From the NCBI GenBank assembly GCA_963921825.1, contig OY997593.1, positions 40,563,111-40,627,110 on the forward strand: DNA of 64,000 bases. The letters are read 5' to 3'. Of this stretch, positions 19,970 to 30,976 are shown one piece after another (position 1 is the stretch's first letter; the number at the start of each line of letters is the position of its first letter). This DNA comes from Erodium maritimum. Lineage: Eukaryota > Streptophyta > Magnoliopsida > Geraniales > Geraniaceae. Under the pieces are notes generated by a model. It saw nothing but the letters and a program-made list of their open reading frames with translations. It was not told where the DNA came from and ran no database searches. The translations under genes and the position numbers were made by a program.

Positions 19970-20620
19970 AGGTTGAGTTAGTCGGTGGGATCGAGTCTCA
20001 AGGTATGCTTTTGGTTGGATGTGTGGATTGAGGATGACCCACTAAAAAAAGAGATTTCATCGTTTGTTTAATGTATCTGATCATCAACCTGGTACTGCGT
20101 CTACCTTTTGGGATGGTACTAGATGGGCGTTGAGTTTTTTGAGGAAGCCGAGGGATATGGAGATTAGGTTGAAAAATATCATGGGGGCATTCTTCAGCCT
20201 ACTGCTTTGGAGGAAGGGGTCCAAGACTCTTGTGTTTCAATGGTTTGAGAAGAACCATTTTTTTGAAGGCGGTGTTTAAAGGTTTTAGGGGTTACAAAGG
20301 AGTAGAGGCCATTGGCGAAAGTTCCGTGGGTCCCGAGAATTCCACCAAAGGTAGCGGCTTTTATCTGGTTGTGTTTCCATACCCAGGGGGGGGGGGGGGT
20401 TTCCTATCCCAAATCAGAAGAATGTGTCCATCTCATCGTCCGTTGTGATTTTGTATTGTTGATTTGGTCTAGAGTTCTGAAATTGTGGGGGTCTGGATTG
20501 AGTTATTTCTATGGATGTTTAATCCTTGTTGTTGAGTTGTCTTATTTTGGTACCTTTTCCTCCTTTATTTTCCCTTTCAAATATGTGAAAGTGACAATTC
20601 ACATCCCTTAGTTTTATAGT
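19970..20620 (+). pseudogene. L1-type LINE: C-terminal zf-RVT region relic
   Basis: Frame pieces FWDGTRWALSFLRKPRDMEI (about 20108-20165), KVPWVPRIPPKVAAFIWL (about 20317-20370) and EECVHLIVRCDFVLLIW (about 20417-20470) match the order of the reverse-transcriptase zinc-binding tail of plant LINEs and related non-LTR elements. Stops and frame changes separate them. The endonuclease and RT core are absent. Family role: ORF2 of a retroposon that copies its RNA at the target site. Confidence 0.65.
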
Positions 20621-20777
20621 AAGAATGTTTATTTGTGGATCACTCAGAAATTTTATTGAAAAAGAAACTTTCCAAGTAGGAAAACAACTCAAGGTCGAAA
20701 CAACAGAAACAACGATTATAGAGGAGCTCCCGACAATAGAGCTTAAAGGAAAAACTTTTAAAACCAAAACAGAGAGT

Positions 20778-20821
<44 letters not shown>

Positions 20822-21320
20822 AGTTGAATAGGAACACAAAGTTAAATGTTAAGCTCCTTGACACCCTTGAGAGATTTCCTATCCCAATTTAGAAGAATGT
20901 CTCCATCTCATCGTTCGCTGTGGTTTTGTATGGTTGATTTGGTTAGGAATTCTGAAATTGTGGGGGTCTGGATTGAGTTATTTTTATGGATGTTTAATCC
21001 TTGTTACTGAGTTGCCTTATTTTGGTTCCTTTTCACCCTTTATTTTCCCTTTCGGAGATGTGGAAGAGATAGTTCACATCCTTTGATTTTAGCGAGAATA
21101 CCTCTTTTTCGATTAACTTAGAAATTCTATTGAAAAAGAAACTCTCCAAGTAGGAAAGAAAATCAAGGTCAAAAGTCCAGAAACAACGATTATAGAGGAG
21201 CTCCCGACAATGGTGTTTAAAGGAAAAACCTTTAAAACCAAATACGAGAGTACTCCCCAAAAAAAAATAATAAAACAGTCAAAGAGGAACACAAAGTTAA
21301 TTGCTAATCTCCTTGACACC
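20398..21320. repeat. Direct duplication of ~0.47 kb around the LINE tail
   Basis: Copy 1 (about 20398-20868) and copy 2 (about 20874-21318) share TTTCCTATCCC, CATCTCATCGT, GTGGGGGTCTGGATTGAG, TATAGAGGAGCTCCCGACAA and AACACAAAGTTAA in the same order. The homopolymer lengths differ most. Confidence 0.88.
20781..20820 (+). repeat. C30-A10 homopolymer tract
   Basis: 30 consecutive C, then 10 A. The matching place in the second copy (about 21256-21268) is only C4A9. A G14 run lies at 20386-20399. Confidence 0.95.
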
Positions 21321-22381
21321 TGGGGGAACCCTTAGGAGGCTTACGAGCCGTTTGATTCCACATGTCCGCCGTTAAAGGGGAAGCTTGGATAGCCCACTCC
21401 CGATTCATGGACCGCGTTCTTGGCTTAGTGTAGGTCACGATACCTGTAGCAATCTGACCCCTAGAATTCGGGGATTGAATCAAGGCATCTTTCCATGGAT
21501 TTATTTGATCCCCAACTGACGGGATCGATTCCTTCGAAACACCACCAACATGAGAGCCAACTACCGGACACAAAATAGGAGGGCCAAGGCCCCGACCCTC
21601 AAAATATCAACTAAGCTCCACGTCTGAGCCTCATATGTACTGGCTTCATTGCTTGAGCCTAACATGTCCACAACAGGCTGGGAGTGCTCCGCTAAAATGA
21701 TAGAGCCTGACACATGAACATCAACCACAACAAGGCCTAAACCACCCACCTGCAAAGCTTCTCGGGGTTTAGTTGGTGATTCTATTGTTCCAACAAAACC
21801 AGCCACAACAAGCTTTAAACCTTGATCAAGATCCAGCTCAATATGGAATGAATCAAAGTCCATAACCAAGGCCAACCGGGCCTTCTGTGAGCCTGCCACC
21901 TCAGCCCCATTACAACTTGAGCACAAAGATAGATTTGAAAAAGCATGTTCATCCCCGTTTAACGCTACGTGATTTGTAAAGTCACTAGGATTTTCATAAT
22001 CATCCCGTGAATCAAGAGGGGTATCACACAATTGAAATTAAAATCTTTTGAAACAAGGGAATGGAAAATGAGTTATAGAGCCGACGCTGGCCAGAAAATT
22101 CATCGGGAGAACGGCCTTGACGAACCGACCACCATCTTCGTCTGAATTAATTTCCAGTCTTTGATTTCCGATAACACCTCCACTAGCCAAGCCATGGCTA
22201 CAAACAAATTGTAGCCATTTAACTTGTAACCATTGAGGCTCTCCATGGCCTGGGACGCTCCGAACATCGACGAAAACAGGAAGAACCCGAAAAGTTTCCC
22301 TCCCTTGTTAAACCGTTTGAGAATAGAGCATGACATAATCTCTCCAAATGACCCAAAGAAATTACGAACCCAATCCTTAGT
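21304..22381 (-). pseudogene. LINE ORF1-like relic with RRM domain, cut by element B
   Basis: Read on the minus strand from 22381, the sequence gives an RRM-like fold (FFGSFGEI, then KLFGFFLFSSMFGASQAMES, then YNLFVAMA). RRM-type ORF1 proteins are typical of plant L1 elements and bind element RNA. Two further frame pieces follow (22031-21561 and 21573-21304) with a basic, hydrophilic tail. The N-terminal half is missing because element B begins exactly at 22382. It is antisense to the LINE tail at 19970-20620, so the LINE is inverted internally or two copies are present. Confidence 0.6.
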
Positions 22382-24459
22382 TGTAAGAACCGCCCCCGGT
22401 CGATCCCGGTAGAACCGGCGAATCCTAAACAAGTTTGACTTTTGGCCGGAAAAGTCAACCGAAGACTCAGGAAGTCATTCGGGACATTTCTGGGGCCCAA
22501 AAAGCTTAGCCGTCATCACCGTTAGCTTAGTTGGGTCGTTTCCTTCAGTTTGAATGTAATATTGTAACGGTCAATTTCTGGTCAAACTTGGACTTTATAT
22601 CGATTGTAATAACCACTCCCGGTCAACGCCAGTCAAACCTGCGAAAAACAGGAAAATTTAAAATTTTTAAGACTGACAGTTAAGTGAACCTAAAATGACC
22701 CCGAGTGTCATACCGGACTTAATTTGACCCCATTTATGACCAAAGTGAGTTCCGGGGGACTCAGGGCAACTTTCTGATCAATTTGGGAAATGTTGACTTT
22801 TCGTTGGAAAAGTCAACCGAGCGACGTTTTGGTCCATTCGAGGACCGTTTTGGATCCAAAAAGCTTAGCCGTCGTCGCATCGGTCTTAGTTGAGCCATTT
22901 CCTTGTAGCCCGTCAAGTTTCGTAATTTCTTGGGAAAAGTGCCCGTTCGGGGCCCGAAACGTCCGTTTTTCGCGAATCTGATTGGAAAATATCAAGTAGA
23001 TATTTTCCAAAAGGTGTGGGACCCACCTTGACACTTGTCCTAATTATGGTGGTGTTAGTTTTGGGGGGAAAGTGTGGTGAGCAAGACATGGCCGGCCAAA
23101 CCTAATTAAAAAGAAAAAAAAAAGAGAATTTTAGTTAGTTGATTAAATTAGAAAGAGAAGAGAGGGTTTAGAGAGAGAAGGAGAAGGAGAAGAAGAGAGA
23201 AGGTTGAGAAGCTAGGGTTTTGAGGATTATCGAGCCTTTGGATCGTCTCAAGGCAAGGAGCAACAACGTTCCCCTCGTTCTCCTCTCGAGTAAGCACCGA
23301 ACCGATTCCCGTTTTGTTAATTTTCAATTGTTAGGGTTTGTGTAAAACTATTAGTTTGAGGTGGTTTTGATGTTGGGGTAATTATTGGAGACGTTTTAGA
23401 GGTGTTGGAAGTTTGTTTGAACGTTTTCCGGCGACCGGGGGCTCGGGAGAAGCCCCGGCCACCATGGAGGGTGGCCGGCCACCATAGGAGGTGGCTGGCC
23501 GGAGCTAGGGCCGGCCACCACCATGGTGGCCGAGCCTCATTTAAACCCTAGGGCCACGGCCCAAGTGGGCCGGGTGGGGCCCACGTTTTCGGGTGCTCGG
23601 TTTTAATGTTCGGGAGGTCTAAAACGTCCCCCGGACCATTTATCCTTAATCGAATCGAAATTTGGAATTAAAAGGGAAAAGTTGTAATTAACGGGTTTTA
23701 GAAACTTTAAACGTTAATTAATTGACTCGGAGGTCGGAATTCGATTCCGTCAAGTACATTGGGTTCCTTGAACTATTCTAAGACCGTAGAAACGAAAACG
23801 GGGGCTTTTGGAGCCCCGGAAGGCAATTAACAAAACCCGGGCACATTCGCCATGTCGGGCGAATCAGGTCTTTACGGGTCCTTTATCGACAATGTCGAGT
23901 AGTTGGGAAGTTTGGGAGTGATCGACATTGTCGGGGTTACGTTTGGGCGTTTAGTTATTGAATTTCGGGTTTTTTCGTATTAGTTTAAAAGTGCTTTGAA
24001 ATTGTGTTCTTTTAGATCGTGTTGCGGACCGAGGCAAAGGGAAGCTCGGCGAGTGACTGGGTTCATCTCGGGTTTTAGTGGAGCGCTTTTGGAGTTGTTT
24101 ACGAGGTAGGGAAAAGTAGCCGGATCTCGGCCCTGACTAGGGAAAGTTAACTGTAGAATTGCATGTGACACCGGGGTGTCGTGGGTTGTTTAGGTTATCG
24201 AGTTATTAGAAAAGCATGATACGGGAACGTAGTGATTATGACAAAAGCATGTGACACTTAGTAGTGTCGTAGGAGCAGAGAACTTAGCGTTAATAGAATT
24301 ACTGGAGGCATATGACCATGCCCGAAGGTTGTTTGTGAACTTATCGATATTAGGAGTACTGGAGGCATATGACCATGCCCGGAGGTTGATTGTGAAACTG
24401 TTGATATTAGGACTGTTGGAGGCTTTGGTTAAGCCGGAGGTTGTTTGTTTATTTGGCGT

Positions 24460-24900
24460 CTTGGGTGGCCTTGAGAGCCCGTGTATTATTATCGAGTTTT
24501 GGGTGGCCTTGAGAGCCCGTATTATTATTGTTGAGTTTTGGGTGGCCATGAGTGCCCGTGAGGTTGTTGAACCCGTGTCTTTACCTTTGGTGTTTTGGGC
24601 GGTCTTGAGAGCCCGTGTGCTAAGGTTGGTGTCTTTGGCTGGCCTGACCGAGTTAGAGTCTCGGGGGAGGGGTGGGGGGGAGGGGGGGAGGTGGGGTTGC
24701 AAGCTTTCTTTAGCTGGATTACGAGTTAGAGTCTCGGTAAGTTGCTTTTATGGTTGGTGTCTGGGAAGGCCGTGAGTGCCTGTGGGGCTGTTGAGTCCGT
24801 GTTTTACTGTTGGTGTGTCTTGGGAGGCCGTGAGTGCCTGTGGGGCTGTTGAGTCCGAGTTTTACTGTTGGTGTCTTGGTGGCCATGAGTGCCTGCGAGT
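24460..24900 (+). repeat. Minisatellite region of the solo LTR
   Basis: Repeated GGTGGCC-N-TGAG-N-GCCCGTG units, then TTGGCTGGCTTACGAGTTAG units continuing to about 25270. Homologous to the array at 14588-14950. Confidence 0.75.
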
Positions 24901-25597
24901 GTTGAACTTGTGTTGTCACTGGTTGTTGAACTTGCTTGTGATTGTGATTGTGATTGTGTTTGTGGTTACCTGAGGTTGGGGGCCCGCTTCATGAAACGGG
25001 GGTCCACAAGCACATGCGTCTGCATGTTCAGACGGGGTAGGGGGCCCGCCCGCCAATAAAGGGGTCCTGGCCGCGCGTGTGTGGTTTGGGTTTGTGAGCA
25101 TACTTTGGATGGCTTACGAGTTAGAGTCTCGGGAAGTTGCAAGCATTCTTTGGCTGGCTTACGAGTTAGAGTTTCGGTAAGTTGCAAGCATTTTTCCGGC
25201 TGGCTTAGGAGTTAGAGTCTCGGTAAGTTGCAAGCATTCTTGGGTTGGCCTGACCAGGTTAGAGTCCCGGGAGGGCGTGAGCATTCTTGGTAGCTGGTTT
25301 GCGATCCTTTGTGATCTTGTTTGGTGTGCGATCCTTTGTGATCTTGTTTGGTGTGTGATCTCTTGTGATGCTGTTTGGTGTTGCGTAATTTCCTTTGAGT
25401 CCTTGGAAGAGGTCGTCAATGGTTGTGTCGGGTCTACTTTATGTGTCAGGGTGTTGAGTTGGTCAGGGAAGGCAACAGTGGGTGTATGTTCAGTCAGAGT
25501 ACTTAGGTTGGGGACAGTGTTCCCCGGTATTGACCTTGTTTTTGGTGTTACCGGCTTTGTCTGCTAATTATGCCGTAGTCAGTCTGTTATCCGTGGT

Positions 25598-25615
25598 GGT
25601 GAGCGAACGCTCACC
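25598..25615. promoter_or_regulatory. LTR palindrome in the solo LTR
   Basis: GGTGAGCGAACGCTCACC, identical to 15374-15391 and again followed by CCTAGCTGCTTTTCCTACAG. Confidence 0.6.
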
Positions 25616-26564
25616 CCTAGCTGCTTTTCCTACAGGTACCGTTCGTAGGCTGGACTAGGTGAGCTTCTGAAGCTTGAAGAGCTTGAAGCGGGATTCTGGG
25701 TGTTTTGAGTCTAGTGACGTGTACCTCGTTTTTGTCCACTTGTTGGGACGTGTTTTAAGTTGTAATTATTATTTTGTTGAACTAAACTGGTATTTTAAAG
25801 TGATTTAATGAAAACAGGTTTCAAGTGTTTTTATGTTTTTAAAAACGTTCGCGTCCCGAGTTCGGTTTACTGAAATTGGGGCGTGACATCGACTTTCACG
25901 ACTAAACTTGGACAGCTAGAATTTCATTAAATTAAAGTGTCTCCCACAATGCCACATGGCATTGGAGGCTTGGATGAGAAGAAATGGAGTTGAAATGACC
26001 TCTTGACCCTCCCTAAAGGCTCTAAAAGGAGAAAACTAGCAAGGGGCTTTTGGGCCATTTAGCTTGTAGGTCATTAAAGGCAATTGTTGGACACAAATTC
26101 AGCATTTCTCCTTCACTTTGCTGCAGAGAAATTCTAAAGGGAGAGAGAGGAGAGGAGCTCTTGGTTTGAGCAAGAAGAAAGGGAGCAAAGAAGAGGTTTT
26201 TGGCTCATCTTTCCACCATTTCTCCTTCCCAAGCTTGCTAGCTTCATCTCCTACACATCCTCAAGGTATGGATGCTCTAAACTTCTCATTCCATCCACTT
26301 TCAATCTTTGGCTTTTGTGGGTTTTTGGTTTAAATTTGAAGAACTAGCTTTGATGTTGTTACTTGGAGAAGAAGTAGTGAAGTAGGATGTTTGGATTGTG
26401 TTTTGGTTGAAGTTTTGATGAACCCATTGAGAATGTTGTTGTTGGGTAAACTTGGATGAACATTTTGGAGTTTGAAGGACTTGGAAATGTGGTTTTTGAT
26501 TTGATTTCCATGAAACTCGAGTTGGGGAAGAAGGGGGAAGAACCTGGACTGGTTCGATATGGAG

Positions 26565-26765
26565 CGTGACCCGGACCGGGCCCTGTGCCGGCACGGCAGG
26601 CCGCACGGAACGGGCCAAGCAACGGCACGGCATGCTGCGCGGAACGGAACCTCGCACGGTCCGTGTCAGACTCTGGGCTGGTACGCCGCATAGTCCCTGT
26701 TGGTTCCCGGGCTGGCCTGTGATACGGTCCGTGCCAGATTCCGGCACGGCTTGTGCTACGGTCAG
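26565..26765 (+). repeat. GC-rich CGGCACGG/GGAACGG degenerate repeats in the B LTR
   Basis: Repeated CGGCACGG, CGGAACGG and TGCCGG words. Similar in flavour to the leader minisatellite of element A but at a different place in the element. Confidence 0.55.
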
Positions 26766-27780
26766 GGCCACCTTCCGGATCAGACCTCCAGATCCAAAAC
26801 CCCTCCTTTTAGCCCATTTCGATTCCAAAATCATTTCTCAAACCTTATTCCCATTACTTGAAGATTGTTCTGTTTTCTTGAGAGGAGAACATCATTGAGT
26901 TATTAACTTTGGTCTTATTGTGGTCTAAGACCGTGGTACCGAGCAAGGAAGGAAGGGAGAACTTTGACTCGAGCTAGAAGAACGAAGATCACGCCGGAAC
27001 CCGTGTGAAGAACGGAGTCGTGACTACCGAGTTTGACAACAGTGTTTTAGAGGATTACCATGAGGTAGTGAAAGTCTTAACTTCTTATTTAAACGCTTAG
27101 TATGCATGTTAGGTTAATAAAATCGGAAAGGTCCTAGAATTGCCTATAGGATGCGAATAACTAGAATAATCGTCTTTCAATTATTAATAACCGGAAGTGT
27201 CTAGAATGCATGTTTAGGATGAAGATGACTAGTGTAACTCGCTTTCAATACTTGGGAATTGATTTACTGGTAGAGAGGCTGTGATGAGCTCTCGGATTAG
27301 TTGCGTGCTAGGTTCACATGCTTGGTTGCTAATCAATAGGATAATCAAGAGTCTAATGGAACTAGTTTACTTTTTTTGATTAGTGGAATGTTTACTTGTT
27401 TGGCTGAGTGATTGTGTTGATATAATTGTTGATGGAACGGATGATCGAGTATGACTGGTTGTGCCAAAGAGGTACACTCAGGTGATCGATGTACCGATGG
27501 TTCGTGACAGGTAAGTATACGGTAAGTGTGAAGTGTTGTTGGATGTCTTTGCTGTGATGAAAGTGTGATTTGAGGAGTGTTCATGATTGGTTGAATTATA
27601 GTGCATTTTCCTTATTCTTATTCTTGAATGTTTGTTGTTTGTTCGGTTCTGTACTACACCAGGGGGGGGGGGTGGGGGGTAATCCGGTGCCGTTGTGGTG
27701 GTTGGAGTTTGACAGATACTGTGAGATATTGGTTGAGTATTGGAGTCTGAGAGTACTGGTTATTGGAAATTACGAGAATT

Positions 27781-27964
27781 GATTATTGGAGCCTGAGAGC
27801 TCGGCAGATCCTACGTGATATTGATTGATTATTGGAGCTTGAGAGCTCAGCAGATCCTACAGGATATTGATTGATTATTGGAGCTTGAGAGCTCGGCAGA
27901 TCCTACGGGATATTGATTGATTATTGGAGCCTAAGGGCTCGGCAGATCCTATGGGATAGTGATT
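27781..27964 (+). repeat. 46-bp minisatellite, 4 copies, in the B LTR
   Basis: Units start GATTATTGGAGC at 27781, 27827, 27873 and 27919. Each contains CTCGGCAGATCCTA or a close variant. Confidence 0.92.
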
Positions 27965-28783
27965 GGATTACTTTATGAGAGATGGTTACAACGGTTTCAC
28001 CCAAGTGTGTGCGTCCTATGGAAGCACTACTTGGTTCCCTATGATTTATGGTCCTTTGGAGGCATTTCCGAGAATCCCGACGATGAGCGTCCCTATGGGA
28101 TGGTTTCCGGTGCCCCGATGCATGTGCCTCCTCTGGACCGAGGGAAAATCTGATATGAAATGGTACTCTGGTGGATCGGAATTATGGGAACCGATGTGAT
28201 CCCATAATCTATTCATGGATCGGAGGCTTGAGAAAGCAAGAGGTTGGCGTGATATCAATTACTCCCATTTTTATCGTTATGATACGTTATAATATTTTTA
28301 CGAAACATTCTAAATTACTGTTATCTTTAAGAGTGCGGTGTTTATCTTGTTCTATCTTGTTTATCGATTATTTCATTGTTTATCGGACTTTATCGTTATT
28401 TGAGTTACTGTATAAGCAGTACGCTATTGATCTAAGGGTTGAATTGTTAAGGTTTTTCCTACTGAGCGTAAGCTCACCCCCCCTTGGGTTTCTTACTGTT
28501 TTACAGGCGTGGCTGATGTCTAGTGGGTTCGAGGCTCGGGAGCTTTTGGACATCTTGGGTTTTATCTTAGAGCTATGTTGGTCGTGTGTACTCAACGTTA
28601 TTTATTTAACTCTTTATGTTGAGCTGTGACTCATTGGAAGTTTTGGAACTATTTACTAAGCTTGATTTGAGAGTGTTTATCTTGTCTTTTTATAAAGGTT
28701 TTGTTGGTTATTTATTTCTTTTCTACTTTTAATTCTGGTCACGTCTCGAGTCCGGGCAAAACCGGATTTGGGGCATGACAATT

Positions 28784-28795
28784 TGGTATCAGAGC
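28784..28795 (+). other. Primer-binding site of element B
   Basis: TGGTATCAGAGC, 3 nt after the LTR end at 28780. Confidence 0.92.
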
Positions 28796-30069
28796 CTGGT
28801 TTCATTTGAAACAGGTTGTAACTTTTGAACTTGTTTTCAAAGCCTCGGACCAACGTCAATTAGGTGGGTAGAGTTAGGGAGTCTAAGTCGTGTACTCAGT
28901 GATGCAAGCTAAAGACTTTGATGCATAGAGTGAGAACGACTCGAGTCTTACTGTTTTCAATGGTTGTTTAAATTTGAATCTTTTTATTACAACGGTTGCA
29001 TCGCTTAAGTGGTGTCCTTACCCTATGAACTGTCAGGTACAGTGATCGGTGAAACCGAACGGTTGAGATCGGTATTGGATTAACGAGCAATGATCGAACC
29101 GTTGTATATTAATTATTGAATAAATTATCTATTAAAGGTGTTACTACCGTGTTGGCCGGTTCATGTTTGTTGAGGTTGAATGGTTAATTGATTGAGGTAT
29201 TGGTAAGGTTGGAGATTGGTTTCATTGGAATGTTACTGTTGGAGTGGTGATTGACCGAAGGGTGAACTTATGGAAGGAGTGGACCGTTAAGATCTTGAAA
29301 TTGTTTGAGTGTTGACGCGGTTATGATGTTGAGAATCGTTTAAGGAATAAGGGTTTAAAAGATGATCCAATTGGGACAACTTTTGAAAGGAGTAGAACAC
29401 GAGTATTGTTGCACCCTCTTTGATTGTGTGTACTTTACGAAGTATGAGAAATCTATGTACTGATTGTGTTGTTTACCTTGTAGAGCATGAGAACTCTTTG
29501 TATTGATTAACTTGTGAAAATTGATTGGTAAATGTCCCGTTTAAACGGAGGGCTAGTGGAAAATACGAATAGGTCATGCCGAATTTTCCGTAAAACTGGA
29601 TTGGTTGTACTATCACAGGTTGACTCAGGGGCGCCACTGTAGTCGAATGTGATGGTTGGATGTCAAGTGGTTACAACGAGGTTCGGGGACGCCTGAATCG
29701 AGTTGTAACGACGCGAGATCGACATAACTGTTTTGATTAAAGATAAGGAAATTGAGAAAAGAGAAAAACTTGATAAATGGATTAAGGACTTATTTCCAAA
29801 CTATTTGCTTCGTGTTTGAAACCCTAGTGAAGGGTGTGTTTGTGTGTGAACTTTTCCTCCTGTGGGAGTTGGTTGCATTACTTGGTTGTTGTGTGAGAAG
29901 CACGATGTGCGGACTTCTTTCTCTATATACGTACTATATACGACTTATATACTTACCCTTCATCCAATAAGGATCCGTTGAGACGAACGAGAACGTCCCT
30001 TTTTCTTAAATCGTCTCAGTTGTGTTAAACTGAGTTGAACTGTACTAACTACTACAGCAATCTTTCGTG
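28796..30069 (+). other. Untranslated leader of element B
   Basis: No reliable gene. It contains the leader hairpin at 29610-29655, where the outer stem CTATCACA / TGTGATGG keeps pairing although the bases differ from A. It then repeats GGTTCGGGGACGCCTG as in A, C and D. Confidence 0.6.
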
Positions 30070-30976
30070 ATGTCTCGTGTTTACGTCTCGAGAGGTACCA
30101 GGAGCCGCCCAACTTTGGGGCAGAGCCAGTCACCAGCTGTTGGACTGGCAGGGGCCGCAGATGCCCAGAGCTTTGAGGATTGACCGTCAGGTTCACCAGT
30201 GAGAGATACTCCAGTCGCAGAGCCGACTCAGGCTACCCCTATTGATGAGGTGGTACGCGCAGTGCAAGCAGCACTCAGCGCTCAGCAGGAGACTGCAGCA
30301 CCGGCGTCAGAGCCCGTGCCTACTACTGAGACAGTCGCCGTCGAGAGGCCCGGTCAGATGGATAGCTACACGGCCCAGGCACTTCGTGATTTCCGTCGTT
30401 TGGGTACACCGACATTTTCTGGGAATGCTGACTCCGAGACAGTAGTTCTATGGTTGGAGCGGATCACTCGCAACCTTGACACATCTGGTATTTCTGAGGG
30501 ACGTCTGAGAGTCTCTTTCTCCACCTTCCAGCTTGAGGGTGAGGCTTTTTACTGGTGGCAGTCTGTGCAGACCAGAGTTGGTGAGGATTTTGAGCTTTTC
30601 AGTCAACTGTTCCTGGAGCAGTACTTTCCGCGGTCAGTTCGAGATGATAGACGTCAGCAGTTCATGGATCTGCAGCAGAGGTGAATGACAGTATCTGAGT
30701 ATGCAGATCGGACCCGAGATGGTGTAGACTGAGGACAATCGTTGCAGACGGTTCGAGCGTGGGCTCCTCCCTGCGATTGCAGATCGGATTATTGTTTTGA
30801 GGACAGAGGTGTACTCTACTCTGGTTGACCAGGCCTTAGCAGTAGAGAGGCATTTTCTAGAGACCGCCAGAGAGCGAGATGTCAGACCGAGGCCGAGTGG
30901 GTTCCTCAGGCCGTTAGAGAGGCGTGATGCTAGACGACAGAGGACTTCTGGGTACTTCCAGCCACAGTTTCAGTAG
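30070..30976 (+). pseudogene. gag: Gag of element B, broken
   Basis: ATG at 30070 opens a basic Gag N terminus. Stops fall at 30181-30183 and 30682-30684 in frame 1. Near 30700-30710 about 25 bases corresponding to ARFTALARF in element A are missing and the frame changes to 2. The remainder has stops at 30725 and 30974. Capsid landmarks AQALRDFRRLGTPTFSG and FYWWQSV are clear. From 30710 the Gag C terminus shares its frame with pol, so B, unlike A and C, may have had one gag-pol frame. Confidence 0.85.

Larger units (their letters stand above)
22605..25888 (+). mobile_element. Solo LTR of the A family, nested in the B 5' LTR
   Basis: Begins TGTAATAACCACTCCCGG and ends GGGGCGTGACA, 3284 bp, with no PBS or internal region. 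Flanks TCGAT (22600-22604) and TCGAC (25889-25893) fit a 5-bp target duplication with one later substitution. Solo LTRs arise by recombination between the two LTRs of one element. Confidence 0.92.
22382..28780 (+). repeat. 5' LTR of element B with nested solo LTR
   Basis: The two LTR parts are 22382-22604 and 25889-28780, about 3.1 kb without the insert. They join in the same order as the 3' LTR copy (34619-34830 and onward). The end is GGGGCATGACA. The right part contains a leader-like CTTGG...CAAG/GTATGG donor-like site near 26263, a GC-rich CGGCACGG-type stretch (26565-26765) and a 46-bp minisatellite. Confidence 0.88.

Noticed and set aside
20625..20864. Poly-Pro and poly-Gly frames around 20781-20810
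   Set aside because: Artefacts of the C30 tract.
24251..24775. A 174-codon open frame
   Set aside because: Runs through LTR minisatellites of the solo LTR; no start context, no domain, and the same region in other LTRs is closed.
26359..26898. Long minus- and plus-strand frames in the B LTR
   Set aside because: They span the GC-rich degenerate repeat; no similarity to known proteins was recognised.
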